A DNA stretch of 10,001 nucleotides from Acidobacteriota bacterium (GTDB taxonomy: Bacteria > Acidobacteriota > Terriglobia > Bryobacterales > Bryobacteraceae), in the NCBI GenBank assembly GCA_016871135.1, contig VFZQ01000130.1:1-10001 (forward strand). Reading direction: 5' to 3'. The notes under the pieces are model-generated. The model was not told the origin of the DNA. It ran no database searches and saw nothing but the letters and a program-made list of their open reading frames with translations. Both the position numbers and the translations under genes were made by a program. Positions 1 to 7,365 of the stretch are shown here, piece by piece. Every line of letters starts with the position of its first letter. The first letter of the stretch is position 1.

Positions 1-728
1 AACAACGGCACCGCCTTCTCGGCGTGCCGCTCGCGCCGGTAGGCCACCGCCAAAAGGATCATCGCTTCGACACGATTCTGTTCGCCCTCGCGCGCAACTC
101 TTTCGACAGTGCGAAGACCGGCGTCCTTGTCGCCATGAAAACCGGCGAGAAAGCCAAGCAGCTTCCAGGTGAACGGCAGGCTTCCGACCATGTAGTCGTG
201 CGCACCCTCCACCATGTACGCATCGATGAAGGACGGCTTCAGCTTGACGACTTGATTGTGCAGCTTGCGCGATTGCGTGAACTCGCGCAGAGACTCGCGC
301 CACTGTTTGCGAATCAGGAAGTTGTAGTTGGCGCGAAGACCGTGCGCGACCCCGAGTGTGTACAGGCCATCTGGATCGTTCGGATTCTTCACCAGCCGGG
401 CGTTGCTGCACTCGATCGCCTTCGCGATGGCGTCGTCGAATCGTTTTTGCTCCGCCTCCGGCGGTACGATCTTTGCGCGAGCGAGAAACGGATTGTTGCC
501 GCTGACCAATTCGCTTTCAAGCGCACCGGCGTTAAACATCTCGCGGTAGAGAATGGCTTGCGCCACATGATTGTGCGCCGCCGCGCTGGAGGGGTTGGCG
601 CGGCGTTCGGCCTCGAAAACGCCGATGGACTGTTCGTATTCGAGGTTGTAGAAATGCTCGAATCCCTTGGACAAAGGCGGCGCGGCGCTCAACGCGAATG
701 CAGCCGCTGGCCACAGCCAAAGTCTCAT
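1..728 (-). CDS. Exported TPR-like repeat protein, 3' end cut by window edge
   Basis: The reading frame starts at the ATG at 728 and stays open to the left edge, giving 242 complete codons and no stop. The N-terminus (MRLWLWPAAAFALSAAPPL) looks like a short signal peptide cleaved near residue 16, so the protein is probably exported. The remainder is helical and alanine-rich. It has TPR-like spacing, for example YNLEYEQSIGVFEAERRANP near residues 27-46, NPNDPDGLYTLGVAHG near 116-131, and a final visible helix reading ILLAVAYRRERHAEKA. No catalytic motif is visible. The start overlaps the queG stop as ATGA (725-728) and has no clear Shine-Dalgarno sequence, so translation is probably coupled to queG. 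Function is unknown; TPR-type proteins usually act as scaffolds. The family assignment rests on helical periodicity and is moderately sure, while the frame itself is well supported by its length, coupling and signal peptide. Confidence 0.8.
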   Translation of the reverse strand, partial: MRLWLWPAAAFALSAAPPLSKGFEHFYNLEYEQSIGVFEAERRANPSSAAAHNHVAQAILYREMFNAGALESELVSGNNPFLARAKIVPPEAEQKRFDDAIAKAIECSNARLVKNPNDPDGLYTLGVAHGLRANYNFLIRKQWRESLREFTQSRKLHNQVVKLKPSFIDAYMVEGAHDYMVGSLPFTWKLLGFLAGFHGDKDAGLRTVERVAREGEQNRVEAMILLAVAYRRERHAEKAVPL

Positions 729-1747
729 CTAATCAATTCTAGTGCCCAACGGGCGTGGCTGGCGATGACTTCGTCCGGCGAACCGGCGAGGCGCTCAAGC
801 GGGGCGCGGAATTCGGGACGTCGCGCGTTACCCATGGCGATGGCGACGTTGCGCAGGAAGCCTTGATACTTCGCGCGGGCGATGGGCGAGCCTTGGTAGA
901 GCGCGCGGAACTCGGCTTCGGTAAGAAGAGCCAGTTGCTCGAGCGGCGGCGCGTGAAGGCGCGGCTGCCAGGGATCGTCGTGCGTTTCCGCGGCGCGCCG
1001 GTTCCACGGGCAGACATCCTGGCAAATATCGCAGCCGAACACGTTTTGACCCATTAGAGGACGAAGTTGTTCCGAAACTTCACCCTTGAGTTCGATGTTC
1101 AAGTAGGCGATGCAAAGCCGCGCGTCGACTTCATAGGCAGGTTTTTCGACACCAGTGGGAATGATAGCTTGCGTCGGACAAGCGTCGATGCAGCGCGTGC
1201 AAGAGCCGCAGCGATCGGGCGGCGGAGCGTCGGCCTCGAGCGCAAGCGGCGTAATTAACTCGCCGAGAAAAAACCACGAGCCCTTGTGTTGATTGATCAG
1301 GCACGCGTTCTTCCCGATCCAGCCGAGGCCCGCGTCGCGGGCCAGCGCGCGCTCCAGCACCGGCGCGGTATCGATGCAAATCTTCGACTCGCCCTCGATC
1401 CGGGCCGCGACACGTTCTAGCTTGACGCGCATGACGTCGTGATAGTCATAGCCCCAGGCGTAGCGGCTGATCCAAGCTTTGGCCGAGTCGTCGAGTGAAG
1501 TCGAATACGGCAGCGGCGCGTTGTAGAGTTGACCGACGACAAGAACGCTTTGCGCCGAAGGCAGTAGCTCGGTGACACTGCGGCGTTTTTCGGCGCGATG
1601 ATCGGTGAGATAGCCCATTCTCCCGGCCATGCCTTTTGAAACCCATGCCATGTAGTGAGGCCACTCGCGCCGGTCGGAGGCCGGAGCAATTCCGGCGAGA
1701 TCGAAACCCGCATCGAGAGCGAGTTGCTTGAGCGCGGCGGCGGTCAT
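725..1747 (-). CDS. queG: Epoxyqueuosine reductase QueG
   Basis: The 340-residue protein matches QueG, the cytoplasmic cobalamin and iron-sulfur enzyme that reduces epoxyqueuosine to queuosine in the wobble position of GUN-anticodon tRNAs. Visible features are the motif IDTAPVLER (125-133), whose Asp126 corresponds to the proposed catalytic acid, and the following GLGWIGKNACL (140-150). The first 4Fe-4S motif is CGSCTRCIDACP (Cys180, 183, 186, 190). The second cluster set is Cys212 plus CDICQDVCPWNR (Cys239, 242, 246). A HEAT-like helical tail (about 285-340) is typical of full-length family members. The length is normal and no key residue is missing. The ATG overlaps the stop of the upstream gene by one base (TGATG), and the stop overlaps the next start (ATGA). 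I see no queA, queC-F or tgt in the window, so its operon partners are not queuosine genes. The identification is firm. Confidence 0.96.
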   Translation of the reverse strand: MTAAALKQLALDAGFDLAGIAPASDRREWPHYMAWVSKGMAGRMGYLTDHRAEKRRSVTELLPSAQSVLVVGQLYNAPLPYSTSLDDSAKAWISRYAWGYDYHDVMRVKLERVAARIEGESKICIDTAPVLERALARDAGLGWIGKNACLINQHKGSWFFLGELITPLALEADAPPPDRCGSCTRCIDACPTQAIIPTGVEKPAYEVDARLCIAYLNIELKGEVSEQLRPLMGQNVFGCDICQDVCPWNRRAAETHDDPWQPRLHAPPLEQLALLTEAEFRALYQGSPIARAKYQGFLRNVAIAMGNARRPEFRAPLERLAGSPDEVIASHARWALELIR

Positions 1748-3267
1748 CAGGGGTTGGCGGTGAGCGCCAGTGATTTCGTTTCGCGCTCGGCGAGTTCGAC
1801 CGTCTCGCCCTTGGCCTGTTTCATCAAATCGGCGTCATGCCACGCGCCTTGTTCGATCTCTTCAAACGCGTAGACGCGATATTTTCCGGGCGCGATACCC
1901 TTCATCTGATAACGGCCCTCACTGTCTGTGTGGACGTATTGAAAGCGAGACAGCCGGAATCGGAGCTGTTCTTCGGGCACCACAACCACAACGGCAAGCG
2001 ACAGCCGGCCGCCATCCCGATTCGTGACGACGCCTTCCAGCGTTGCGCCGTTCAGAGAGGCGATAACTTCAAGCTCCATGTCTCCGGCAATATTGATTTC
2101 CGAACCGTTGACCGGATTACCCGCGACGCGCACTTCTTTCAAATAGGCGTCTCCGCTGCCCTGCAAGTACGGCGTGTAGGCGCCCGGCATCAATGCTTCG
2201 AGTTTGAATTTCCCGTCCGCCTCGGCTCGCGCGCCGCGGCTCAACAGGCCGTCGTCGGAGCCGAGACTGAAGAGCGCTTTTGAGAGATCGACGCCACCCT
2301 CGCCTTCGAGGCGAATCCGGCCGGAGATTTGCGGAGCGGGTCCGACGGGCAGCTTCACGCTGTCGATGTTTTCATTCACTTCGATGACGATACGGCCGAC
2401 CACGGCGGGACTTGTCGCCGTAAGCGCGTAACGCCCGGCGACAACGCTGACGAATCGGAACATGCCTTCTTTGTCGCGCACAAACCCGGGAATCGGCGCG
2501 TCGGAGGAGTCTTCGCCGATTGGCATCATGTTGACGTTCACATTCGCGGCCGGCGAGCCGTCCTGAGTGACGACGCCGGAAACACTGAAAGCTCGCGAGG
2601 GCCGCAGCGCGACATCAACGCCGCGAACTTCCCCGCCCGGAGGAACTTGTATCCAAGCCGCCCGATCGGCGCGGTCGGCCGAAGGATGAAAAGTCCCGAG
2701 GTAGCGATCGGCCATGTGCGACGGCACGAAGCTGCGTTGCATCGCGGAGTGAACGAGGTAGCGGCCGGGAGCGAGGCCGTAGAAACGGAATTCGCCGCGG
2801 TCGTCGGTCGAGACCGCTTGGCCGACGCTAGTCAACCGGCGGCGCGTGACGGAGTAATTCCACTTGCGAAGGGCGACGAACGCCTGCACGGCAGGTTCGC
2901 CGAACTCATCGGTAACGCGGCCGCTGACAACGCCGCCTGGAGTCAGACGAATCGTCTCGCCGCTACGCTTCTCATCCGGCTTGAGCTCGATCGACGTACC
3001 GGCGGCGGTGGGGCTTTTCTGCCCGTGCCGCCAGGTGAGAAACGCCGGCCTCTCGGCGGTGAAGCGGTAGCGGCCCGGTTTCACGGCGGCGAATGCGAAC
3101 TTGCCCGCCGCGTCCGAGAGAACCGAAGGCGATTCCCTCGCGCTTGCGCCTGTAAGAACCACGAGGACGTTGCGAATGGGATCACCGGTTCGTGCATTTA
3201 CGACAGTGCCGGACAGCGACGCATCTTGCGCCGCGCAAATGGCACTCGTCAAGAGCAGCCACTTCAC
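1747..3267 (-). CDS. Secreted protein with five carboxypeptidase-regulatory-like (beta-sandwich) repeats
   Basis: The protein has 506 residues. A short signal peptide (MKWLLLTSAICAAQ) is probably cleaved near residue 14. It is followed by five repeats of the carboxypeptidase regulatory-like/transthyretin-like type, at about 17-72, 113-174, 227-284, 313-368 and 409-468. Each begins with a G-x-V/I segment (GTVVN, GRVTD, GVVTQ, GRIRL, GVVTN) and ends with a D-x-x-G-x-F/Y...PG-x-Y motif (KPGRY, APGRY, VAGRY, MPGAY, APGKY). No peptidase or TonB-barrel domain is attached, so it is a stand-alone array, probably periplasmic or surface-exposed and possibly binding polysaccharide or protein. The start is GTG at 3267, overlapping the upstream stop as GTGA. 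An AAGG lies 7 bases upstream of it at 3275-3278. The domain call is strong, but the ligand and role are unknown. Confidence 0.9.
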   Translation of the reverse strand: MKWLLLTSAICAAQDASLSGTVVNARTGDPIRNVLVVLTGASARESPSVLSDAAGKFAFAAVKPGRYRFTAERPAFLTWRHGQKSPTAAGTSIELKPDEKRSGETIRLTPGGVVSGRVTDEFGEPAVQAFVALRKWNYSVTRRRLTSVGQAVSTDDRGEFRFYGLAPGRYLVHSAMQRSFVPSHMADRYLGTFHPSADRADRAAWIQVPPGGEVRGVDVALRPSRAFSVSGVVTQDGSPAANVNVNMMPIGEDSSDAPIPGFVRDKEGMFRFVSVVAGRYALTATSPAVVGRIVIEVNENIDSVKLPVGPAPQISGRIRLEGEGGVDLSKALFSLGSDDGLLSRGARAEADGKFKLEALMPGAYTPYLQGSGDAYLKEVRVAGNPVNGSEINIAGDMELEVIASLNGATLEGVVTNRDGGRLSLAVVVVVPEEQLRFRLSRFQYVHTDSEGRYQMKGIAPGKYRVYAFEEIEQGAWHDADLMKQAKGETVELAERETKSLALTANP

Positions 3268-4199
3268 AGCAGCGCCTTGGCGTGGGCGGCCGATGCCGCG
3301 GCGAGCCCGGTGAGACTATAGCCACCTTCAAGAACGCTGACCAGACGGCCTTTCGCGTGTTTGTCGGCGAGTTCCAGCATCAGCGCCGTCAACGCGGCGA
3401 AGTCGTTGTCGTCGAGGAGGAATTGGCCCAACGGATCGCCGGCGCGCGAGTCGAAGCCGGCGGAGAGCAGAATCAGATCGGGCTTGAAGGCGTTGACGGC
3501 GGGAACGAGTTTTTCGCGGAACGCGCCGAGAATTTCTTGTGACCCACTTCCACTGGGAAATGGACAATTGAGGGTTGTGCCTTTTCCCTTCCCCTCGCCG
3601 GTTTCGTTGGGCATGCCGGTGCCCGGATACCACGGCGACTGATGCGTCGAGAAGAAGAACACCGAGCCATCGGCGTAGAAAATGTCCTGCGTTCCGTTGC
3701 CGTGATGAACATCCCAATCGGCGATGAGAACCCGTCCGACGCCGTGTTTCTTTTGCGCGTAACGGGCGGCGATGGCGACGTTGTTGAACACACAAAAACC
3801 CATGCCGCGATCCGGTGTGGCGTGATGCCCTGGCGGGCGAACAACGCAGAACGCATTGCGCGCTTTGCCCTGCATGACACTATCGACGGCGCTAAGAACA
3901 CCTCCCGCTGCGCGTTTGGCGACCGCGAGCGATTGTGGGCTGACCTGTGTGTCGCCGGTCGAAAGCTGGCGGTGGCCGACGGCGATGTCGCGCTCGACGG
4001 TCTTCAAGTAAGGCGACGTGTGACACAAGAGGATTTCGTCGTCGGTGACGTCGCGGCCCTTGACCTTGGCGGCCGCAGCGGAAAAGCCGGAGGTTTCGAG
4101 CGCCTTCGCGACGGCGTCGTAGCGTTCGGGGCGTTCAGGGTGATTTGGTCCCGTCTTGTGGTCCTTGGCGACCGCGTCCATGTAAAGGGCGGTGGGCAT
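3264..4199 (-). CDS. Class II histone-deacetylase-like / acetylpolyamine amidohydrolase-like zinc deacetylase
   Basis: This 311-residue protein belongs to the arginase/deacetylase fold. Family members remove acetyl groups from lysine side chains or acetylpolyamines. Expected motifs are intact: the substrate rim near NHPERPER (19-26), RPPGHHA with His125/His126 as the general base pair, and DWDVHHGNGT (161-170) with zinc ligands Asp163 and His165. The third zinc ligand is Asp250 in SAGFDSRAGDP, and the catalytic tyrosine is Tyr294 in EGGYSL. There is no signal peptide, so it acts in the cytoplasm. I start it at the ATG at 4199 because an AGGAG lies 5 bases upstream and family homology begins immediately. 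An in-frame ATG at 4352 would add 51 arginine-rich residues inside the acetyltransferase gene and is unlikely. The gene follows that acetyltransferase by 11 bases, which suggests opposing reactions on a shared substrate class. Whether the substrate is lysine or polyamine cannot be decided from the sequence. Confidence 0.93.
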   Translation of the reverse strand: MPTALYMDAVAKDHKTGPNHPERPERYDAVAKALETSGFSAAAAKVKGRDVTDDEILLCHTSPYLKTVERDIAVGHRQLSTGDTQVSPQSLAVAKRAAGGVLSAVDSVMQGKARNAFCVVRPPGHHATPDRGMGFCVFNNVAIAARYAQKKHGVGRVLIADWDVHHGNGTQDIFYADGSVFFFSTHQSPWYPGTGMPNETGEGKGKGTTLNCPFPSGSGSQEILGAFREKLVPAVNAFKPDLILLSAGFDSRAGDPLGQFLLDDNDFAALTALMLELADKHAKGRLVSVLEGGYSLTGLAAASAAHAKALL

Positions 4200-4204
4200 A
4201 GCTG

Positions 4205-4209
4205 CTCCT
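4205..4209 (-). promoter_or_regulatory. Shine-Dalgarno site fixing the deacetylase start
   Basis: On the minus strand this reads AGGAG, with five bases between it and the ATG at 4199. It lies in the 11-base gap after the acetyltransferase stop (TAATAGGAGCAGCTATG). It is the clearest ribosome binding site in the window and decides the deacetylase start against the longer upstream reading. Confidence 0.8.
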
Positions 4210-4210
4210 A

Positions 4211-4696
4211 TTATGATTTGCCGAGAGACTGGAGCGCGGGGCCTTCGAGTTCGTAATGAACGCGGCCGTTCTCGCGCGTTGTGCCGAGACGATCGTAGAA
4301 GGCGAGAGCGGGCGAGTTCCAGTCTCCGACCGACCAGTGCATCGCCCCGCAACCGCGTTTCACGGCGAGGTTGGCGGCGAACTGCATCATCAACTTTCCA
4401 AGCCCCTGGCCCCGGCTTCGCGAACGCACGAAGACATCTTCAACGTAGAGAATTGGCGCGCCGCGATAGCTGGAGAAGCGGTTCTGGAGCATGAGATAGG
4501 CGACGGGTTCACCTTCCCAGAAGCCGAGAAACACATCGGCGATGGGGCGGTCGGCGAAGACGTATCGGTCCAGCGCGGCGTGGGAAACAGTCACCAAAGC
4601 CTGGCGCTGTTCGGTGGCGGCCATCTCGCGAATCAACTGTAGAATCAACTCGGCATCGTCCGGCGAGGCGGACCGGACGCTGAATTCTGGAGGCAT
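4211..4696 (-). CDS. GNAT N-acetyltransferase, diamine (SSAT)-like
   Basis: The 161-residue protein is a single GNAT domain that transfers acetyl from acetyl-CoA to an amine. The acetyl-CoA pyrophosphate-binding motif is RSRSRGQGLGK (91-101), preceded by the strand LYVEDVFV (83-90). The later signature WSVGDWNSPALAFY (121-134) closely resembles the W-x-V-x-D-W-N-x-x-A-x-x-F-Y block of spermidine/spermine acetyltransferases. Tyr134 sits where the SSAT general acid is expected. The substrate may therefore be a polyamine or another small amine, though SSAT-like bacterial proteins also acetylate amino-acid analogues such as thialysine. The start is the ATG at 4696; no strong Shine-Dalgarno is seen upstream. 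It is the first gene of the leftward operon and is followed after 11 bases by the deacetylase. The GNAT fold is certain and the substrate subclass is probable. Confidence 0.92.
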   Translation of the reverse strand: MPPEFSVRSASPDDAELILQLIREMAATEQRQALVTVSHAALDRYVFADRPIADVFLGFWEGEPVAYLMLQNRFSSYRGAPILYVEDVFVRSRSRGQGLGKLMMQFAANLAVKRGCGAMHWSVGDWNSPALAFYDRLGTTRENGRVHYELEGPALQSLGKS

Positions 4697-4841
4697 AGAG
4701 TTCTATTGTGCCAGCGCGCGGAGAGCGAAAAAGTACCAGTAGGGAGACTTTACTTTCATACTCGTGCCAGTAGTACGGAATAGCTGTAACGGAATTGCCA
4801 TCAATACTAGGGTTTGGTTAGCATTGACTTCGAAGCCCCTC
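4697..4841. promoter_or_regulatory. Divergent intergenic region with three GTRCCAG repeats
   Basis: This is the only gap between divergent genes, so promoters for both operons should lie here. I could not find a convincing sigma-70 -35/-10 pair on either strand. Three direct copies of GTRCCAG occur at 4708-4714, 4733-4739 and 4764-4770. The last two extend to GTACCAGTAG and GTGCCAGTAG. Their spacing (25 and 31 bases between starts) is not an exact helical multiple. They could be operator sites, but this is inference. If the kinase started at the GTG at 4764, the third copy would be coding. Confidence 0.4.
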
Positions 4842-6917
4842 ATGCTGGCGAGAACAGGTTCCTACCTCCCCTACATAATTGCCGCGGCAACCGCGTCGTA
4901 TGCGTCGCCGGCCGGCGCCGCAACCTCGAACGGTTTGGTCACTCTGCTGTCGATACTCTGTTTCTTGTTTGCCACTGGAATTGTCCTGCTGCTGTTCCGC
5001 AAGAAGGCGTCCGCCGCCGCGGTGCAATATGAGATCCCTTTGGTTCCGCATGCCGAAGAGATCGTCGAAGGGGCAAAAGATGCGATCTTCGTCATTCAGG
5101 AATCGGGAGAAATCCTCTCAACGAATCCTTCGGCGGAACGGTTGTTTGGATTTGCGTTCGGCGAAGTACAGGGCAAAAGCATCGCCGCGCTCATCCCTCC
5201 GCCGGCGAGGGGACGCAAGCGCGCCAACTACATTCACGACTCGGAAGGCCGTGAACTGTTCGGCGTGCGAAAATCGGGCGCACGGTTTCCGCTCGACATT
5301 TCGCTGAGCCCGCTGGCCGGGCCTGGACCGAAGCGATTTAGCGTGATCGTGCGCGACCGCTCGGAGCGCAATCGCGCGGAGTTGGAGATTCAAGAACAGC
5401 AGCGGTTCGCGGCTTCTGTGGTCGAACACATGCCCGCGCTGCTGGTGGTGGTCGATCACGAAGGCCGCATTCTGCGATTCAATCGCGCCTGCGAAGACAT
5501 GACGCAGTTCTCCGAAGGCGAAATTCGCGGCCAGTATTTATGGCAGGCGGTCGCATCGCCCGACGCTATGGACAAGGCCGAAGCCGAAGCGCGCGAACTG
5601 CTCGCCGGAGATTTCCCATCGCGGTCCGAGTCGGTATGGTGTTTGCGCGACAACTCGCTGCGAACGATCGCCTGGACGCACAACGCGCTCCGCGACGAGT
5701 ACGGACGGGTGACGCATATCATTTCGATCGGTATCGACGCAACGACGCGGCTGCAGCTCGAAGAACGTCGCCGCGAGAGCGAGGCGTTATCGGCCGCCGG
5801 ACGAGTGGCGGGCGGCGTCGCGCACGACTTCAATAATCTCCTGACGGCGATCACCGGCTATTCGGGATTGGTGCTCGGTAATCTCGCCGACGAAGATCCG
5901 GTGCGCGGCGATATCGAAGAGATCAAGCGCGCCTCCGACCGCGGCGCGTCGATTACGCGACAGCTATTGACCTTCAGCGGCAAGCATCCGCGCAAGCCAC
6001 AAGTCGTGGACTTGAATCAGACAGTGCGTGGCGTGGAGCGGCTGCTCCGCGTAATGGCGGGCGACAACGTGCATGTCGATTTATCGCTTGAGCCGAATCT
6101 TCCGGCCGTGATGGGCGACCCGCAGCAGTTGGAAGAAGCGATCATGCAGTTGGCGGCGAACGCGAAAGACGCGATGAAACAGGGAGGCACGCTGCAGGTG
6201 CAGACCGGCGTGCGATCGCTCAATCGCACGCGCACCGACGCGCGGCCGCCGCTCGGGCCGGGCGATTACGTGACTGTATCGGTCGTCGATACAGGCGCCG
6301 GCATTGCGCCCGAAGCGCTGCCTCATCTGTTTGAACCATTCTTCACGACGAAGGATCATCCGCGCGCCAAGGGCATGGGTCTGGCGATTGTGTACGGCAT
6401 CGTGCGGCAGGCGGGCGGATCGATCGTGGTGCATTCGGTGCCGAAGTTCGGATCGACGTTCCGCTTGTTTCTGCCGCTCGCGCCGAATCAGAAGATTCAT
6501 CGGGAAGAGGAAAGCCCGGCCGATCAAGCGCAGCAAGGCGACGAGACGGTGTTGTTGGCGATCGAGTCCGATCCTGCGCGGCAGAAATTGCGCGATGCGC
6601 TGGAGCCGGCAGGCTATTCGGTACTTGAAGCGCGAAGCGCTCTGCAAGCGCTCGAGATCGCGCACAAATCGCCGCACATGATTCATCTGCTCATCGCGGA
6701 CGTAATTCTTCCGCGAATGGGCGGATTGGATCTGGCGGCGTCGATCCGCGACAATCGCCCGGCGATTCGCGTGTTGTTCGCGAGCGCGCGGAGCGAAGAA
6801 GAGATCGCCAAGCAAGGCGTGCCGCCTTCGACGGTGATCCGGCTGGACGGAGCGCCGGACGACCGCGCTTTGCTGCGACGCGTTCGTGACACGCTGGCGG
6901 CCGAGCAGCCGCTGTAA
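4842..6917 (+). CDS. Membrane PAS-PAS hybrid sensor histidine kinase with degenerate C-terminal receiver
   Basis: The product has 691 residues counted from the ATG at 4842. An N-terminal hydrophobic stretch (about 8-27) and a transmembrane helix (about 31-52) precede two PAS domains (about 70-175 and 187-305). The kinase core follows: H-box VAGGVAHDFNNLLTAITGY with His328, N-box AANAKDAM with Asn440, G1 DTGAGI (483-488), F-box LFEPFFTTK (496-504) and G2 KGMGLA (510-515). It is the NtrB-like HDFNN class. A receiver-like domain fills about 568-688. It keeps the phospho-acceptor position Asp620 (IADVILPRMGG) and Ser648, but the acidic pair reads Glu-Ser (575-576) and the conserved lysine is absent (VIRLDG). 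An in-frame GTG at 4764 would add 26 residues; neither start has a good Shine-Dalgarno. It leads the rightward operon, and no separate response regulator is nearby. The signal sensed is unknown. Confidence 0.93.
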   Translation: MLARTGSYLPYIIAAATASYASPAGAATSNGLVTLLSILCFLFATGIVLLLFRKKASAAAVQYEIPLVPHAEEIVEGAKDAIFVIQESGEILSTNPSAERLFGFAFGEVQGKSIAALIPPPARGRKRANYIHDSEGRELFGVRKSGARFPLDISLSPLAGPGPKRFSVIVRDRSERNRAELEIQEQQRFAASVVEHMPALLVVVDHEGRILRFNRACEDMTQFSEGEIRGQYLWQAVASPDAMDKAEAEARELLAGDFPSRSESVWCLRDNSLRTIAWTHNALRDEYGRVTHIISIGIDATTRLQLEERRRESEALSAAGRVAGGVAHDFNNLLTAITGYSGLVLGNLADEDPVRGDIEEIKRASDRGASITRQLLTFSGKHPRKPQVVDLNQTVRGVERLLRVMAGDNVHVDLSLEPNLPAVMGDPQQLEEAIMQLAANAKDAMKQGGTLQVQTGVRSLNRTRTDARPPLGPGDYVTVSVVDTGAGIAPEALPHLFEPFFTTKDHPRAKGMGLAIVYGIVRQAGGSIVVHSVPKFGSTFRLFLPLAPNQKIHREEESPADQAQQGDETVLLAIESDPARQKLRDALEPAGYSVLEARSALQALEIAHKSPHMIHLLIADVILPRMGGLDLAASIRDNRPAIRVLFASARSEEEIAKQGVPPSTVIRLDGAPDDRALLRRVRDTLAAEQPL

Positions 6918-6926
6918 AATAGAGGG

Positions 6927-7361
6927 ATGCCTTATCCCGAACACCTGATTGCGCCGATGCGCCAGGACCTGACCGATCATGGAATTCAAGAAGCTCGCAC
7001 GGCGAGCGAAGTCGACCGCGCTCTGCAGCCCGGTTCCGGCTCGGTGCTTGTTGTTGTGAACTCGGTTTGCGGATGCGCGGCCGGCAAGGCGCGGCCAGGC
7101 GTCGTGCGAGCGCTGGCGGAGTCGGAAGTGAAACCGGACAACGCGATCACCGTGTTTGCCGGCGCCGATATCGACGCGGTTGCTCGCGTGCGCGAACTGT
7201 TGCCGGGCTTTCCTCCATCGTCGCCTTCCTTCGCGCTGTTCCGCGACGGGCAACCGGTTTACATGATGCACCGGTTTCAGATCGAAGGGCGCGACGCGGG
7301 AGCGATCGCGGCGGACTTGAAGGGCGCGCTGTCGACGCACTGCGTTCCGCAAGCGCAATAA
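6927..7361 (+). CDS. Bacilliredoxin, BrxA/BrxB (YphP/YqiW, DUF1094) family
   Basis: The 144-residue protein matches bacilliredoxins along its whole length. These thioredoxin-fold cytoplasmic proteins remove bacillithiol or related thiols from mixed disulfides on proteins. Key signs are VVVNSVCGCAAGKARP (42-57) with the CGC redox motif at Cys48 and Cys50, the strand ITVFAGAD (74-81), PSSPSFALF (97-105), HRFQIEGRD (115-123), and the conserved near-terminal His-Cys (138-139). The length is normal. The ATG at 6927 gives the N-terminus expected of the family (EHLIAPMRQDL). The only purine-rich sequence (AGAGGG) abuts the ATG directly, so initiation probably depends on coupling to the kinase gene, whose stop is 9 bases upstream. 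Which low-molecular-weight thiol the host uses cannot be judged here. I leave the symbol blank because BrxA and BrxB cannot be separated by eye. Confidence 0.93.
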   Translation: MPYPEHLIAPMRQDLTDHGIQEARTASEVDRALQPGSGSVLVVVNSVCGCAAGKARPGVVRALAESEVKPDNAITVFAGADIDAVARVRELLPGFPPSSPSFALFRDGQPVYMMHRFQIEGRDAGAIAADLKGALSTHCVPQAQ

Positions 7362-7365
7362 CTTC

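Noticed and set aside
24..866. A 280-codon open frame on the plus strand at the left edge.
   Set aside because: It lies opposite the better-supported minus-strand TPR-like gene and the end of queG, has an arginine-rich composition without recognisable motifs, and crosses the ATGA junction of two real genes.
2329..3321. A 330-codon plus-strand open frame opposite the five-repeat protein.
   Set aside because: The minus-strand frame shows a signal peptide and five homologous repeats; the plus-strand frame has no motif and runs into the deacetylase gene.
4200..4352. N-terminal extension of 51 residues on the deacetylase from an upstream ATG.
   Set aside because: The extension is arginine-rich, lies inside the acetyltransferase gene, and ignores the AGGAG site placed 5 bases before the ATG at 4199.
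4756..4772. A possible sigma-54 promoter on the minus strand (TGGCACG followed by TGAA).
   Set aside because: The -24 half resembles the consensus but the -12 half lacks the required GC, so it is not supportable.
4764..4841. GTG start at 4764 for the histidine kinase.
   Set aside because: It adds 26 residues with no signal or domain, and the purine-rich AGGGAG is about 17 bases upstream, too far. It remains possible because the ATG at 4842 also lacks a good ribosome binding site.
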